This document shows positions 35,506 to 50,090 of a stretch of DNA of 64,000 bases, one piece after another (position 1 is the stretch's first letter; every line of letters starts with the position of its first letter). Both the position numbers and the translations under genes were made by a program. The notes beneath the pieces were generated by a model, which was given only the letters and a program-made list of their open reading frames with translations, was not told the DNA's origin and searched no databases. Origin of the DNA: Isoetes taiwanensis (lineage: Eukaryota > Streptophyta > Lycopodiopsida > Isoetales > Isoetaceae); NCBI GenBank assembly GCA_021234155.1, contig JAJEKV010000003.1, positions 24,462,874-24,526,873 of the forward strand, in the 5' to 3' direction.

Positions 35506-38235
35506 TCAAATTATGTTATAAAAGAGTAGATGAGTCTCAGAGTCCTCATCTAGCTCATCACTCTCACTCCAAATATCTTCTACATCTTCTATGTGTTTCT
35601 CATCTAGGCAGGAATCCCGATATTTGAGAAGTTCAATCACATACTTCCCTAAAGTGTCCCCATCCAAGGTGAATAGTGATTGGAGATCCTCATGGGATAT
35701 GTCATATTTTTCTCTAATGCTCACATATGACTGACACCTAAGTAGTGCATGATCCTCGTCTTCTACCTGGTCGGTATTGCAAACTTTACAGTATCTTTGA
35801 TCCCTTGGGATAATATGCCCCCATCTCCCTACTTCAATCCCCAAATGGTGTGAACTTAAACGCATCCTACAAATAGCATGTCGCTTCTGGATGGAATACA
35901 AGCATGCCAGCTATGGTTTCTGCTAAAGATGAGACCTAGGTACTTATATGATTCGCATGTATTTATCGGGCTGCCCCTAAAACTGAAATCAGCTTGTCTT
36001 AAAGCCCCTACTGTCATCACATTTATCTTTTCCAAGTTTACCTGCATTTTTGTTTGTTCACAGAACTCGGCCAAGTTATCCAAATGTTTCTGCATGTGCT
36101 CTTTTGATCTCGCCAGAATAATGACATCATCTGCATACATCAGCAATTGCACCACATATCCATGTAACTCCATACCTTCTGGACAATGATCATGCAGCCA
36201 CTTCTCTAAACTATCAATAAAGATACCGAATAGTGTCGGAGACAAAGGACATCCTTGTTTTACCCCGATGTTGCTCTCAATTCCTTCTGCACCTTCCAAT
36301 GCAAACGGATGAGATAAATATACCAACACTTTTTCATATAATACTTTGACTGCATTTCTTAACTCAAGAGGTACATTCAGTATCTCTAACCTTCTCCATA
36401 ATTGGTCCCGAGGAACCTTATCGAAAGCTTTCTTGAAGTCTACAAAAGCCATATACACTGGTTTTTTTGAGCCTTTTACCTTATCACATATAGCTTTTAA
36501 CGTTAGCAAATGATCTAGCGTGGATCTGCCTGCCCGAAAACCAGCTTGAGACTCCGCTCTTTTTTGATTAAATTCTGCCCAAGCACTCAATCTTTTCTCT
36601 AATATAGTGGAAAATAGTTTTGCAAAAAGACTACTCACCAGAATTGTTCGGTAGTTGCTTACTTCATGCTTTGATCCTCCTTTATGTATTGGTACAACTC
36701 TGTTTTTGCACCATTCATCTGGAAATCCCTGTTCTACTGCTCTATTAAACATGTCTACTATGATGGGATGTATATCAGACCCTGCCCACTTCAAATGTTC
36801 TGCTCGCAGACCCCAAAGATCCGGAGCTTTGCCATTTGCTAGTGCTGCTATGCCTTCGTCTACTTCTTCCTCTGTAATTTTCAGATCAGATCTGATATGG
36901 ACTTCATTATTTGCTGTGTCTTCGTTGTGGTACAACTGATGCACATATTTCCATAAATCCAAGGCTTCTAAGGGGATGTCAACATGTTTTTTCTGTTTAA
37001 GCCCTTGCCAAAACAGTTTTGGCTCATCTAGGTACCGCTGGCATAGCATGAGTTGGCGTTTTCGCATGTAACACCTCTTCTTCCTCCTTACAGTTTGTTT
37101 ATACAAGTGCTTTGTCTGCTCTTTATGTTCTGGATCACTCTGTTTCCAGCGTTTTTTTGCTATCGGCATTTTCGAGAATCAAACCATGCTTTGCACGGCA
37201 TTCCTTTTTGTGCTCTAATGGCGGTGAAAACCTCACGGGCAGCTCCATCCAATGCCATTGTTAGCTTCTGGTTTACTTCATGCAGTCTATCTACTTTGTG
37301 AATATTGGCCAGCTTATTTTTGACGCAGCTTTTGTACTGTGTTTGCAGGTATGGCTTCATATAATAACCCTGTTGCTTATCCTTATGCTTATGTGAATGC
37401 ATAGCGGGCACATTTACTTGTAGACTAAAAGCCAATTGGCAATGATCTGATTCTATTGCTTCGTCACCTATTGTAAAGCTTGTGAGTGAACTCAGAGATG
37501 CTTCTGACATAACAAGATAGTCTACTGTGCTTCTCATTCTGCATGTGTTCTTATTCGTGTCTGCAAATTTGCTTATCCCATTGCATATCACAAGATTTGC
37601 GCTGCTACACATATTCAAAAACTGCCTCCCTGTCTTAGTGATCACCAAGTCATTGGATTCCCTGCTGCGACCACATCTATGCTGCTCCGTTTCGTCCATG
37701 GGCTCTAGCCATAATGGATTTTTATCCCCAGTGTAAGTTGTGGCTTGTAAGTTCCCTGTTCTGGCATTGAAATCTCCTGTGAGTATTACATTCCCTTGTT
37801 GCTGAAATTTCATAATGTCTTGCTCTAATCCGAAGAATATATCTTCACTTCTTTGGCACCACTATCTTTATATGCTTGTTTGTGCTTAGGGGCAAAGTAA
37901 CATACAGCTAAGTAATGCCGATCTTGGCATCCTATTATTTCTAGCCATAAGAATTGATTGTTTACATCTTTTCGAACTCCTTGAACAATATCTTTAAATT
38001 TTGGTCTGATAAAGCAAGCAATCCCGCCATTTCCCATATCTGTGTCTCTAATTCTCTTATTTTTAACTGAATATATTAACTCAAAACCATCAATGTCTGG
38101 TAAAGCAAATAGATCGTGTTCTTTTGTTTCCACAAAACAGATTACATCCGTTTGATCCAGAGTTTCCTGCATGCTCAGTACCTTATTTATGGTCAGCCTG
38201 TTAATGTTCCAGATCACTATACGGAGTCCTCCCAC
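35506..38235 (-). pseudogene. LINE-A ORF2: APE endonuclease and reverse transcriptase (frameshifted, with deletion)
   Basis: The frame opens right behind the ORF1 stop (LRIVIWNINRLTINKVL) without an ATG. Endonuclease motifs: WNINRL, CFVETKEHD, GNGGIACFIRPKF and FLWLEIIG. A frameshift near 37,820 leads into GNVILTGDFNARTGN and ESDHCQLAFSL, and another near 37,165 into the RT: GKAPDLWGLRAEHLKWAG, QAGFRAGRSTLDHLLTL, FVDFKKAFDKVPRDQLW, GVKQGCPLSPTLFGIF and YADD (36,137-36,126). After KYLGLIFSRNHSWHA about 230 residues present in LINE-B are missing. The C-terminus resumes in another frame with CRMRLSSHHLGIEVGRW and CKVCNTDQVEDEDHALLRC. The enzyme would nick the target and prime reverse transcription there. 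This copy is inactive. Confidence 0.88.
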
Positions 38236-38241
38236 AAGTCC

Positions 38242-38949
38242 CTATTCTATTACTGCTTTGCCTTTGTTCCATTTCACCTTCAAGTTATTCTTCTGTGCAT
38301 CTTTATACTTCGCCATCTCTTGTTTTTTCTCTTGCATTTGTTCCTTGGTAAGATCGTCATTAACCCATATGAATTTACCTTTCAGCATGTGCCTCTGCTT
38401 AATTACCTGAAAGCGGTCCTCTCGATTTCTGAACTTCACCAGTATATGCCTGGTCCCCTGATCTTTCTTCCCAAGTCTAAATGCATCTGTTATGCTGGTG
38501 TTCCTGATCTGCATCTCCTCAGTAAAGAATTTAGTGACTTCAGATATGGTGTCTTCATGCTCCTTTTCCGGTAGACCCACAATTCGAAGATTAAGGGCTC
38601 TTTGTTTCCTCTCCTGTGCTTCCACATACTCATCGAAAGATTGCTTCAGATCTAATACTTCCGCTTTGATGTCCGATGGTTCCCCTTCCACCCTTGTCTG
38701 CAACTCCTTAACCTCAGATTTAACCGTTTCCATCTCCCCCTTGAACTGTTGGAAATGTCCTTTAAGGATTTCATTTTCTGTTTTCAAACTTCGGATCTCA
38801 AGCATTAGTCTCTCTTCCCGTAAGGCAGCCTCCTTTCTAAACGCTGTAATCTCTGACCAAATTTCCATCAGAGATATTCCAGAGCCTTCGGCTTCCTCAG
38901 AGGACGAATCTGTATCTGCCTTAACCTGCTTCTGCTTCTTGGGTCCCAT
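38242..38949 (-). CDS. LINE-A ORF1: L1-type RNA-binding coiled-coil/RRM protein
   Basis: An intact frame of 235 codons starts MGPKKQKQVKADTDSSSEE (basic, then acidic/Ser-rich). A long heptad region follows at residues about 30-115 (EERLMLEIRSLKTENEILKG), then an RRM-like domain (LNLRIVGLPEKEHED, RHILVKFRNREDRFQVIKQR) and a basic C-terminus (LTKEQMQEKKQEMAKYKD). Coiled coil plus RRM is the layout of L1 ORF1 proteins, which trimerise on the element RNA and act as chaperones. ATG lies about 50 bp from the microsatellite. The frame ends in TAG at 38,244-38,242, and ORF2 continues in the same frame. It is intact although ORF2 is broken. Confidence 0.85.
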   Translation of the reverse strand: MGPKKQKQVKADTDSSSEEAEGSGISLMEIWSEITAFRKEAALREERLMLEIRSLKTENEILKGHFQQFKGEMETVKSEVKELQTRVEGEPSDIKAEVLDLKQSFDEYVEAQERKQRALNLRIVGLPEKEHEDTISEVTKFFTEEMQIRNTSITDAFRLGKKDQGTRHILVKFRNREDRFQVIKQRHMLKGKFIWVNDDLTKEQMQEKKQEMAKYKDAQKNNLKVKWNKGKAVIE

Positions 38950-38995
38950 GGTGTTATTTTTCTTTTTTCGTATCTTAGCCGCTCACCCTGGCGCC

Positions 38996-40811
<1,816 letters not shown>

Positions 40812-41069
40812 AAGTAATAGATAGATAGAGAAAAGCCTTAGTATGCACTATGACTTGCATTCTCTTGATTCTTGCAAGTGGAATATAAAAAATGCAACGA
40901 CAGCAATAAGATTTCTAAATTCTACTATTTCAGCTTAATTTTGGGACGACGCGCATTTTAGAAAAGGAACATTGAAATTAGATTTTACATGCTAAATTGT
41001 TAAGATGGGTTGATATACTATCCAATTGGATAATTCTGAGGTCGTGCCATTTTTCTGTTCATTTCCAAA

Positions 41070-44006
41070 GTCGGCACCTTTGTCCATCTACAATGCCATG
41101 TATTAGGTTTGAGTCAGCAATATAATGCCAAGTCCAAATGAACCCAAAATCGAATGGGGGGCAGAAGGTGCCTACCAGGAACAGTAACCACATCTTATAA
41201 GCAGCTGCATACTCAACTTGTCTTTCTGAATATTCAAAAATGCCATTCTTGCATGCAGTAATACAAGAACGAAGAAAAAGGAACTCAGTTTTAATATAAT
41301 CCACTAGCTCCTCATCCTTTGGACTAAGGTATTGAAATAAAATATTTATCAAAAATCTACGGTGCATCCACAGCGCCTGCACAGAAATTAGCATAATCTA
41401 TGTCAAGAAATATCCCAGTAGAAGATAAGGTAACAGGATAAATAATCACCTCATGTCCAATGAAGTTCGTTATTAGCTCTCTGTTCCAAGAGATCTCCTC
41501 CTATAGTAGACAAAAGCATGTAAGACGTGCGAAGCTAAAGATAACCTATGGCAGCAATATACAGCATGAAGCCCAGAACCAATGACTAAAACCTTTTGTG
41601 GCAAGCATTGAAGACAATTTGTTTGCAATGATATTTTCTTTCTCCACATAATTATAGGCATTATCTTCATTCTAGTGATGATATATTTTATTCGCAACTT
41701 TTGTAACATGCACTGCATTGCCATGATTAAGTGCAGATAAAAAGAGAATGCATGCAGAATTGGGATATGCATGCCAGGAGCCACATCACAAACTCATGGT
41801 AATATTGGTATGAAATTCATGTTACTGGCCTTCATTGAGCACACAAGCAAACCAAGGTTCCGGGCAAATATTAGGTACCTTCCATATCGCTGCCATTGCA
41901 TGCCCTTGCTGAAGAAAGCCCTTCGCTGCTATATCACTGGCACTTCTAACAGTATTATCGAATAAGTGTTGGAACAAGCACTGTAATGCCCAAAAAAACA
42001 AATTAAACCTATAATACGCTCCAGCACTTGTGAATACTTTAATGTGCAAAAAATATTTGTAAAACTTATAAAGCTTACTCTTCGATAGTGAAAACAACAA
42101 GTATTGGCTACATGAGACACAGCCCAACTCTTTGTGTTCTGAAGTTCCAGGGATGCCTGTGACAACAAAGATTACACGTATATAGGAGATGGCTGACGCA
42201 CATAGAGCCATAAGTATTGTCTTACAAAGCATGATTTTTCTAGTAAAAAACTGAAAGACACACCTGGACAGATGACATCTTTGATACTAGCCAACAGCGA
42301 TGCCGCCAAGCCCTATAATTCATCGGAGACCTCTGCGACATGAAGTTCGTTCTGTACGAGATGATGGTAGTAAATATGAGTCTGAATCCATTGTACCATG
42401 CCAAAATTTATAAATACTTATCTGCATATGATGAATGAGATGTATTCTGTATGGCATACGAAAAGGAAATTTCGTATTATTTATGTTACTAACCTTTCAG
42501 AATATAATAAAAATCCTATAGATTGTTAAATCATATTATGCAAGCGCATGCCTGCAAACACACTTTTCCTTGTATTCTCAGTGCATGCAAATTATTAACC
42601 TAAACAGCAAATGTTCCCACCCCCTTCTAGATAACATATGGTGGAAATATTACTACCATCACCGACAGCCTTTAAAATTGATCATATGCATTTCGCGTGC
42701 ACAATCTTGTGGAAAGCAATAGGAAACCCGATATTTTTTACATCAACACCTTGCTGTAAAGTATATAATTGGCCAAGGTTACATGGCAATTAAATGAATT
42801 TACACCTATGCTTTTGTGCCAGTTCAATTGATGTAGACTACAGAAGGAAACAAAATTACCTCAGCAATTAACTCCACCAACCGGGACTCTGATTCCATAA
42901 GTAAATTTAGGCTCGCCGGATCCAACTCAAGCATAACCATCTGGCCAATTACCCATCGTCTGCCCATAAAACAAATGAAAGCCTAAAATTATAACATAGT
43001 CAGCAATGTAGGTGATTTGTGAAAAATCACAAGGGGCAAAGGTTCTATTCGCTTTTTGACAAACCTGTGTGTCCATGTTTCGTCACTTTTTGGAGCATAA
43101 GTTAAAACTAAACGGGCAAGCCTCAATTCTGCATCATATTGTTCCTTGGATGCACCGTTTAGAAGAACACGCTTCCTGTACAATAGGTTTGAAAAGCATA
43201 CTTGACTGTTAATTAATCTTCCATAAAATGACATGAAAACTTGCCCTATGGAACTTGGAGCAGCAAGCTGAATTTTGACGAATTTGATCGATCCAAAATG
43301 ACCCATTTGTGTGATGTTAGGTATACCTGATATTCCATGCTGTCGGGTAGTCACAGTTTACGATAAGCAATATCCTGCTGTACTTCATAAGATCGTGCTC
43401 TATGCTTTGCATCTCTAAACAACGTTGCTGTTTCCTTTCAAAGCCTTTTGAAGTTGAGCAAGTCGAATACTGAGCTTACAAACCAGAAAATATGCTCTTT
43501 GCCATTTGATACAGAGGTGATAACGCCAGCACTGCTATAGCTAATTTATGATCATAACACCAGAAGGCTGATGTATCATATGTAACTGTTATATCTACCT
43601 TCCCGTTCTGATATTGTGAAAACAATTTTTTCTGAAAAACACTTGGCTCTGCTCTGATCTGACTGTGCTCATTTTCCAGAGGAAGGACACATTCATCCTT
43701 CTCTTTAGCTTCCCCTTCGGAAAAAGAAACAACAAAATGGGAAGAACTTTTCCGCAGGGAATGAAGGCTTGCGAGCTGTTCTGGGATTACAAAGCCTAAT
43801 TCGTCTCTGCAACAGATCAGAAAAATCACCAATTCAGCATCGAATTAAGCTCCTTGCTGCAATTCGGTTCTATTAGGCTATTTCCTAACAACGAACGGTA
43901 AATCTGGTAATTGAAAAACTAAATAACTGCGTGAGTTATCTTACATATCAGGATCAGAGTTCAAGATGAAGTCGAGGTCACGGACCAGAGCCTCGCCGTC
44001 AGGCAT
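41070..44006 (-). pseudogene. PTAR1: PTAR1-type prenyltransferase alpha-subunit repeat protein (right copy, 3'-truncated)
   Basis: Inverted copy of 9,848-12,943 with start codon at 44,006-44,004. Exons 1-10 can all be read. Exon 10 is intact here (EELVDYIKTEFLFLRS through KMWLLFL, about 41,380-41,181), unlike in the left copy. About 160 bp of intron 5, including its original 3' part, are deleted next to exon 6, although an AG remains at the acceptor. The gene stops just inside exon 11 (WK near 41,062), where the arm breaks off, so the original C-terminus is lost. A shortened protein ending with a few foreign residues is conceivable. Confidence 0.8.
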
Positions 44007-44242
44007 TTTACCGGAAGAGTTACGTTAGATACGCAGGGGATTAAGCGATGGCTTTTTTTTTTTCTCACAAAGTTTTTTCCACAAGTTTGCACAAGCACGA
44101 CTCGAGACTTTGAATCAAGGTGAAGCATCATGTAGCTTCACATGGAGAGCATTTATTTTGGCATTACTAGGCCTCCACTTTGAACTTGTAAAGTTATTTG
44201 GTATTTATTTTGGTCCCTCAGAGTCGTTAGATTTGATCTACA

Positions 44243-44521
44243 GTGGAGAAAAACTATGGAAATTCCAGCATGTCCATCGGTGGCGTTGAAATCGGTAGTT
44301 ATGCCGCCAGTTCCTATGATAAGAATGAGGATTTTTCTTCTTTGCTGATGGGTGTCACTGTGGTAGCCTACCTATCATTCTACGGCATAATTCAAAGTCT
44401 CTTCTATTGTGGGGTTAGCCTATTTGCCTTACTTATGTTTCTGGAACAATGCCGCAGTAGAAAAAGTTTCATTTCCAAAATTTGTACTTTGTATTGCATT
44501 CAAAAAAATATTCCTTGGTGA
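44243..44521 (+). pseudogene. Unrecognised ORF head to head with PTAR1 (right copy, frameshifted)
   Basis: The first 50 residues equal the left-arm ORF at 9,598-9,260. A 14-base deletion after YGII then changes the frame. The left copy is probably closer to the original. Family unknown. Confidence 0.35.
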
Positions 44522-45314
44522 TGAAGATCCTCAAAGAAGAAAGTTGCAATCCATTAGCTTAGGATGAAGACCGCAATACTAAGGCTGGGAACTTGTAGCG
44601 AAGCTAGCAAGGAACTTGTAGCGAAGCTATGATGCCTGCTTAATGCTTTATTTGGTCTGAAAAGCTTGTTTCAAATTTTGTGGGCATTCTATCAGAATGG
44701 TTACTTCTTTCTACATATTCAGCAAATCTACAAGTTAAAGGCAAGTAGCATTTTTATTTTACTTCTTTCAAATCTAAAAGTTAAAGGAAAGTAGCATTCT
44801 TATTTTACTTCTGGTCTCAATAAAGTCCATGTTTTTGTACTATTGCTTGTCAATTAGGCTTTGTTGTACAAGTTGGTTTTTGTTGTATTGATCCTGCTAC
44901 CTAATTTTGCCAGATGCTTCTGAATCTTAAGAATAGTAGACTTGATGACTATATTTGTTTGGAGTATCTCACTGTAATCTCATGTTGGTCATACGTCAAT
45001 TGTCCTTTTTACTTGCAGGTGCATACACAGATCTGTGGCGAGGACTATGCATTAATAGGTTGGTTCTTGCTATCCTTCATTATTTGAAGTTGCAAAAAGA
45101 TGTGTTTATGAGCTAGAGCTTCTATTCTTCGTATCTAGAAATGGAGTTGCATCCATGCCAGAAGCCAGTCATGTGCAAACAGACAAAATTAGTTATAGTG
45201 ATGGCCCTTCTATATAGTGATCTGCCAAGTAGAGGTTGTTTTTGTTTGCTTAGATAGCCTCGATTAGATTGATGTAATTGTGGATTAATGACAGAATTAT
45301 GGATCAATTAGCCC

Positions 45315-45480
45315 TTCGATGTTATTTCCTGGAACACAATGATCTCAGGATATAATCAACATCGAGAAAGAAATGGAGTTCAAGAAAATGAAATAAGGTA
45401 ATGTAAAGCAAAACAGAGCTCTTACTGAATCCCTCCTTCTTGGTAGGCCTCGGCTTTTATAACCATCTTGCGAATGAGTC
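45315..45480 (+). pseudogene. PPR repeat remnant inside block B (right copy)
   Basis: Reads FDVISWNTMISGYNQH on the plus strand, the inverted copy of 8,512-8,330. Only about one repeat is recognisable. Confidence 0.6.
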
Positions 45481-45866
45481 ATTTTTTTCTCTAAAAACTG
45501 AGATGCATATATATCTCTCTTGTTGGGCATTTAGCAAATATTTTTGTTTCTGGAGCAATGATCAATGCAACGAATACATGTTACTAATAGGGGTAGTGGA
45601 ATGTGTATGTCCATCTTGTTAAGAATAATTTGCTCAATGATGACTATTTTAATTTTAGAATGCCAGGTAATTAAGCATATTGCTTGTCAGGCTACACACG
45701 TTGCTGACCTTGATTTTTTAGTTGTAGGCGTATACAACGGTGAAGTATTGGTGAACACCAAATGCATAAGTCTAAGCAAAGCTTTCAGGTACAATAATGG
45801 CAATGTAGTGTGGTGTGTGGTCACATGTCCAGTTGGATGCTGCCTAGTGGCGTGACGTTAAAACTA

Positions 45867-45868
<2 letters not shown>

Positions 45869-45924
<56 letters not shown>
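45869..45924 (+). repeat. (TATC)n microsatellite, right-arm copy
   Basis: About 14 units, against about 20 in the left arm at 7,881-7,961. Confidence 0.95.
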
Positions 45925-45925
<1 letters not shown>

Positions 45926-46290
45926 ATTAATCATTGCTCTTTCACATTCAATCCAACACTGGTATATTTGATATGCTTCACTAACCCAATGTGTTGCTTG
46001 ATGTACATGCTTGCTAAGAATCTTTGTCAATTATGCAAATATCCATGATTCCAAATTTTCAATAGCAACTACTGTATTTAAGATGCAATAAATACAAATG
46101 TTGAAGTTCATGCTCATTAGCTTAGGTAGGAAGAATTACCAACAGTAAAGTTTAGTTGCATCGTGATCTAGCAGATCAATGCAACTTGCAATGAAGAGAG
46201 TCTTTTATGTTCTCTGCCTGACTGGTTTTGAATGCTTATTTCGATTTTGTTTGGTCTTACTGATAGGATGCAAAGCAGCCTTGAGATTTG

Positions 46291-46951
46291 AAAAACCAAG
46301 TAAAAAGGTGCAGTAGTGCCTGCATATTCTACTTTTTAGAATTTCAAATCTTCTATGGTTAGCACCTGTATTTGTTGAATTCATGTTTGCAGATGCGTGC
46401 ATGGACACTATGTTGAGTTTTGAAGCAAACGACTATTATGCTCTAGTCTATAATTTTTCTCCCAAGTTTAACATGTCAATTGTCTTCCTCTTTAATCAAG
46501 CTTCTTCTTCAATTTCACGCATCAATTTTGGTGCAGTTATACATGCAGGATATAGTGATAGTGGTTACATCTTGCTTATATTAAAAAGTCACTTCGGACC
46601 TTTGAAGAAGACTGTATGGAATAGAATTTTGTGAAGTGCCATCATTAGCAGAATTGCAGATGTTTAAAAGGTATTGCAATCTTTTTTTATTTGTACTTTC
46701 GAATAAGCAACCTATTTGGGTTAAAAAGTAAAAAAAGAGATTGCAACTTACATTGTAGATTGCAACTAATGGAACATTGTCAGGTTTCAATGCGAAGCAC
46801 CGTCAAATTGGGAAGCACATGCATGCTGGATCGTCAGACTCTTCACAATGATTGCAGTTACAAAGCCTATCGAATTTGTGCTGACTTAATACAAATTATT
46901 GTTGATGCACATGCTACTGAGGTTAGCTAGACATATTGTTAGCGTTGGTAT
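46291..46951. other. Right-arm segment with no counterpart or gene
   Basis: Sequence between block B and the copia LTR. The ORF at 46,383-46,634 has no recognisable domain. Nothing else is supported. Confidence 0.4.
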
Positions 46952-47580
46952 TGTTGGGAGCTATTTGCATAATTATTTCTGGGTCTGAGAATACTCCCGA
47001 ACTGCAAATTTTCACATTCCAGTGATTCGGTGAAAAATAGTGGTCAATAATTATAAAACCCTCACGTATCCATTGTTCACCACTTCTTAGAAGCAAATTA
47101 GATTCATATAAATAGTGTGACCTCTTTAGATGGATGAGAGGTGTGTGATTTCTGAATCTGAGAATAATACTGAACTGCAAGTTCACATTCCAATGTTTTA
47201 ATGAAAGAAGAGTGGCCAATGATCTTAAAAACCTCATTTATGCATAAACCAACACAAATCCCGCAAGATCGACTCGAGAGAGAGAGAGAGAGAATAGGAG
47301 AAAACTCTATTGAGAAAAGCATTAGGAAATACAATTCTCCTTCTGAGCATTGTTCGAGTACATAACGTACAATGAATATATATGCAACCAGTGAGACTAA
47401 GAATAGTAGTCTACCATTTAACCACCACCCACTAATTATGGCACTGATTTAGGGTCGGTGCTCAGTGCTGATAAAGTGCTGCCTTCTGTACATTTCAGCA
47501 TTTCTTAGCACCCATGTGCTACGTGCTGAACCACTACTATTTTAGCACATTGTTTTCGTCAGCATATTTATATTCCAACA
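46952..47580 (-). mobile_element. Ty1/copia 3' LTR (629 bp)
   Basis: Read on the minus strand it starts TGTTGGAATATAAATATG and ends CTCCCAACA, so the ends form the inverted TGTTGG...CCAACA pair typical of copia LTRs. A purine tract (AAGAAAGAG) lies directly before it. Inside is a tandem duplication of about 175 bp (46,981-47,240) and a short (GA)n at 47,276-47,293. Confidence 0.65.
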
Positions 47581-48340
47581 CTCTTTCTTAAATGTTGTTG
47601 ACTAAGCATAAGAAAATCAGCTGAAACCAAGGCAATCCTTCTCTTCCTTCAGCTGCAATTTCTTCATGTCCAAGATCTCCTTCACATTGACAAACTTAGA
47701 TCCAACTAATGGTTTGGTAAAGCCACAACGAACTGATCCTGTGAGGACCAATGAACAAGTTGAGAAGATCCCATTTGGATCTGCTCACGGACAAAACACA
47801 AGTGGGTATCAAGGTGTTTTTTCTTTGGGTGGTACTTGCATTCTTGACAAGATGGATGGTACTTGTGTTATCACACAATATAATAGCCGAGGATGGAGGT
47901 ACCTGCAGATCTGTCCATAAATGTTTAAGCCACGACAATTTCTGCATCCCAACACTGAGTGCTTTGAACTCTGCCTCTGTGGTGCTGATTGATACTATAG
48001 ATTGTTTTTTTGGACAACCAGGTCAACATATCAGACGTGACCATCCCTGTTGTGGACCCCCTGCTATTATGACAATTAGCATGGTCTGCATCAACAAAGT
48101 CTTTCAGCTGGAAATAAGAGGATCTCTGATAAAAGAGACTTTCCTGTTCCCCTTCAGATATGCCAGCAGTCTTTTAGCAGCCTTCTAGTGCGACTGCCTG
48201 GAATTACTCATCAATCTGCTCAGCACTACCACAGCAAAACATATATCAGGTCTAATGACTGAGAGATATATCAATGCCCCTACCAAGCTTCGATAGAGTG
48301 TGGGATCACACTCCTCACCATTGAAAATCAAGCTCGAGCT
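47581..48340 (-). pseudogene. Ty1/copia RT end and RNase H remnant
   Basis: Minus-strand frames read [20 protein letters not shown] near 48,290, then AAKRLLAYLKGNRK, then KKQSIVSISTTEAEFKALS and WLKHLWTDLQVPP, and finally ILCDNTSTIHLVKNA: the RT tail and RNase H of a copia pol. Stops and frameshifts are frequent. The element is cut at 48,340, where block A of the inverted repeat begins, so its 5' half and 5' LTR are absent. Confidence 0.8.
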
Positions 48341-48344
48341 CAGG

Positions 48345-49195
48345 GGAGTCTTGACTGCATCCCATCTTACTAGATGATAATTTCTTGTACATCACCTGTG
48401 AGTTGGAATATGGGCATGGCTTGGGGTATTCCTTTCAACTGGTGGTCTTTTTCTCCTGTATTGATGTAGCAAGTATGGCTTCTTTTTGGGTTGTGATGGT
48501 TTTTATGGATGTGGTTGGATTATGACACGAATCTTTTTAAGTTTTGCAGTAAAGATCCCAGTTGTGTAAGCACAAACCGCAGTGAGCCTTCTAGCACAAA
48601 TAAAGTAAACAGTAAATAAATACTGGAGGTTTCTCAAAACAGATTGCAGGTACATGAATCTTTGTCTCTTAATCTTGCATTAATTTATTGTGGTTTTCAT
48701 TCTTCTATGCTATTTTTTTTTTGAAGAACTGTGTCATCAATATATTAAAAGAATGGTAATGTTACAAAGCTCTTCTATGCTATTTTTGCTTTGTGAAGGT
48801 GAATTTTCTTAAAGCAAAGGTTGGTTTGTTATTATTCGAGATTGATCTGTATTGGAGGACAACATTATAGGAGTTAATCAGTTTATTATCTTTCTTACAA
48901 AGTAGATTTAGGTAATAAGCCTTACAAACATACAAATGTTTTGATGCTGCAAATTTCACTTTCTTTTTGACCTGAATACAGGAAAGCGTGCTGCTTCAAA
49001 GCTCAAGACTATTGACCAAGCATATTTTTAGTAATGTGCATACAATATGCTAGCGTTTTTGTCTTTCTTCAAGGCAAACATGTTTTGAAGGTGATAGATA
49101 ACAGTTACATGCCAGATCTAATCTGGCATGACCCCCTATTCATGTCTTCTTGCTCTATGAAATATATGATCCTTTCTTTTTGTGTTTATTATGTA
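48345..49195 (-). repeat. Inverted-repeat block A, right arm
   Basis: Matches 765-1,640 inverted and holds the same decayed piece of the TIP1-like gene. Its outer edge coincides with the start of a foldback element. Confidence 0.85.
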
Positions 49196-50090
49196 TCAAA
49201 TACACTCATACCAATATTTTGCCATACACTCATAGCTCAATGTTAAATATATTCTTGCTATCTTTATATCTGCACAAATTGCATGTTCCTCTTGAAACTA
49301 ATCCATGTTCTAGCATGAACCATGCCCTCTTATACATGTGTTCATCTAGAATATCCAAGCTTCTTAGTAATTAATATATAGATCCTTAAAGTTTACCTAT
49401 GTTTGCTTTTGTTTACAACCAACACAAAACTACCATTAACATTAATTAACACAAACCATTGGGTCAAAAACATTTAAATTAAAATCCCCCTTAAACCCCC
49501 TTTGGTTTGGGTGCATATTCACACGGGGGGTGACGTAGGGCAGCGAGAGCCCGTATAATTATGTTTTGCACGTACAAAATCAACACCATATAGTATATTG
49601 CCTGAAATCTTATAGTATTTTACAAATTTTGTTATACAGTATAACAAATTCTGTACATCTATACCCCACAAACGAGGAACTTTGTGTACGGTGTAGATTA
49701 AGGAATAAGGGGTGAATATGCCTATCCAACAGCTCTCGTTGCCCAGAGTCACCCCCTGTGTGAATATGCACCCAAACCAAAGGGGGTTTAAGGGGGATTT
49801 TAATTTAAATGTTTTTGACCCAATGGTTTGTGTTAATTAATGTTAATGGTAGTTTTGTGTTGGTTGTAAACAAAAGCAAACATAGGTAAACTTTAAGGAT
49901 CTATATATTAATTACTAAGAAGCTTGGATATTCTAGATGAACACATGTATAAGAGGGCATGGTTCATGCTAGAACATGGATTAGTTTCAAGAGGAACATG
50001 CAATTTGTGCAGATATAAAGATAGCAAGAATATATTTAACATTGAGCTATGAGTGTATGGCAAAATATTGGTATGAGTGTATTTGATACA
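49192..50090. mobile_element. Foldback-type element with terminal inverted repeats of about 335 bp
   Basis: 49,192-49,530 and 49,745-50,090 are near-perfect reverse complements starting TGTATCAAATACACTCATAC, around a unique centre of about 215 bp. No transposase is present. The ORFs at 49,150-49,374 and 50,117-49,908 are the same sequence read from both repeats. I could not establish a target duplication. It sits exactly at the outer end of the large inverted repeat. Confidence 0.85.

Larger units (their letters stand above)
40812..46290 (-). repeat. Inverted-repeat blocks C and B, right arm
   Basis: 40,812-41,058 matches 13,972-13,722, and 41,070-46,290 matches 12,943-7,515, both inverted. 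The joint at about 41,060 removes the segment corresponding to 12,944-13,721. The copies differ by single substitutions and a few indels. Confidence 0.95.
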
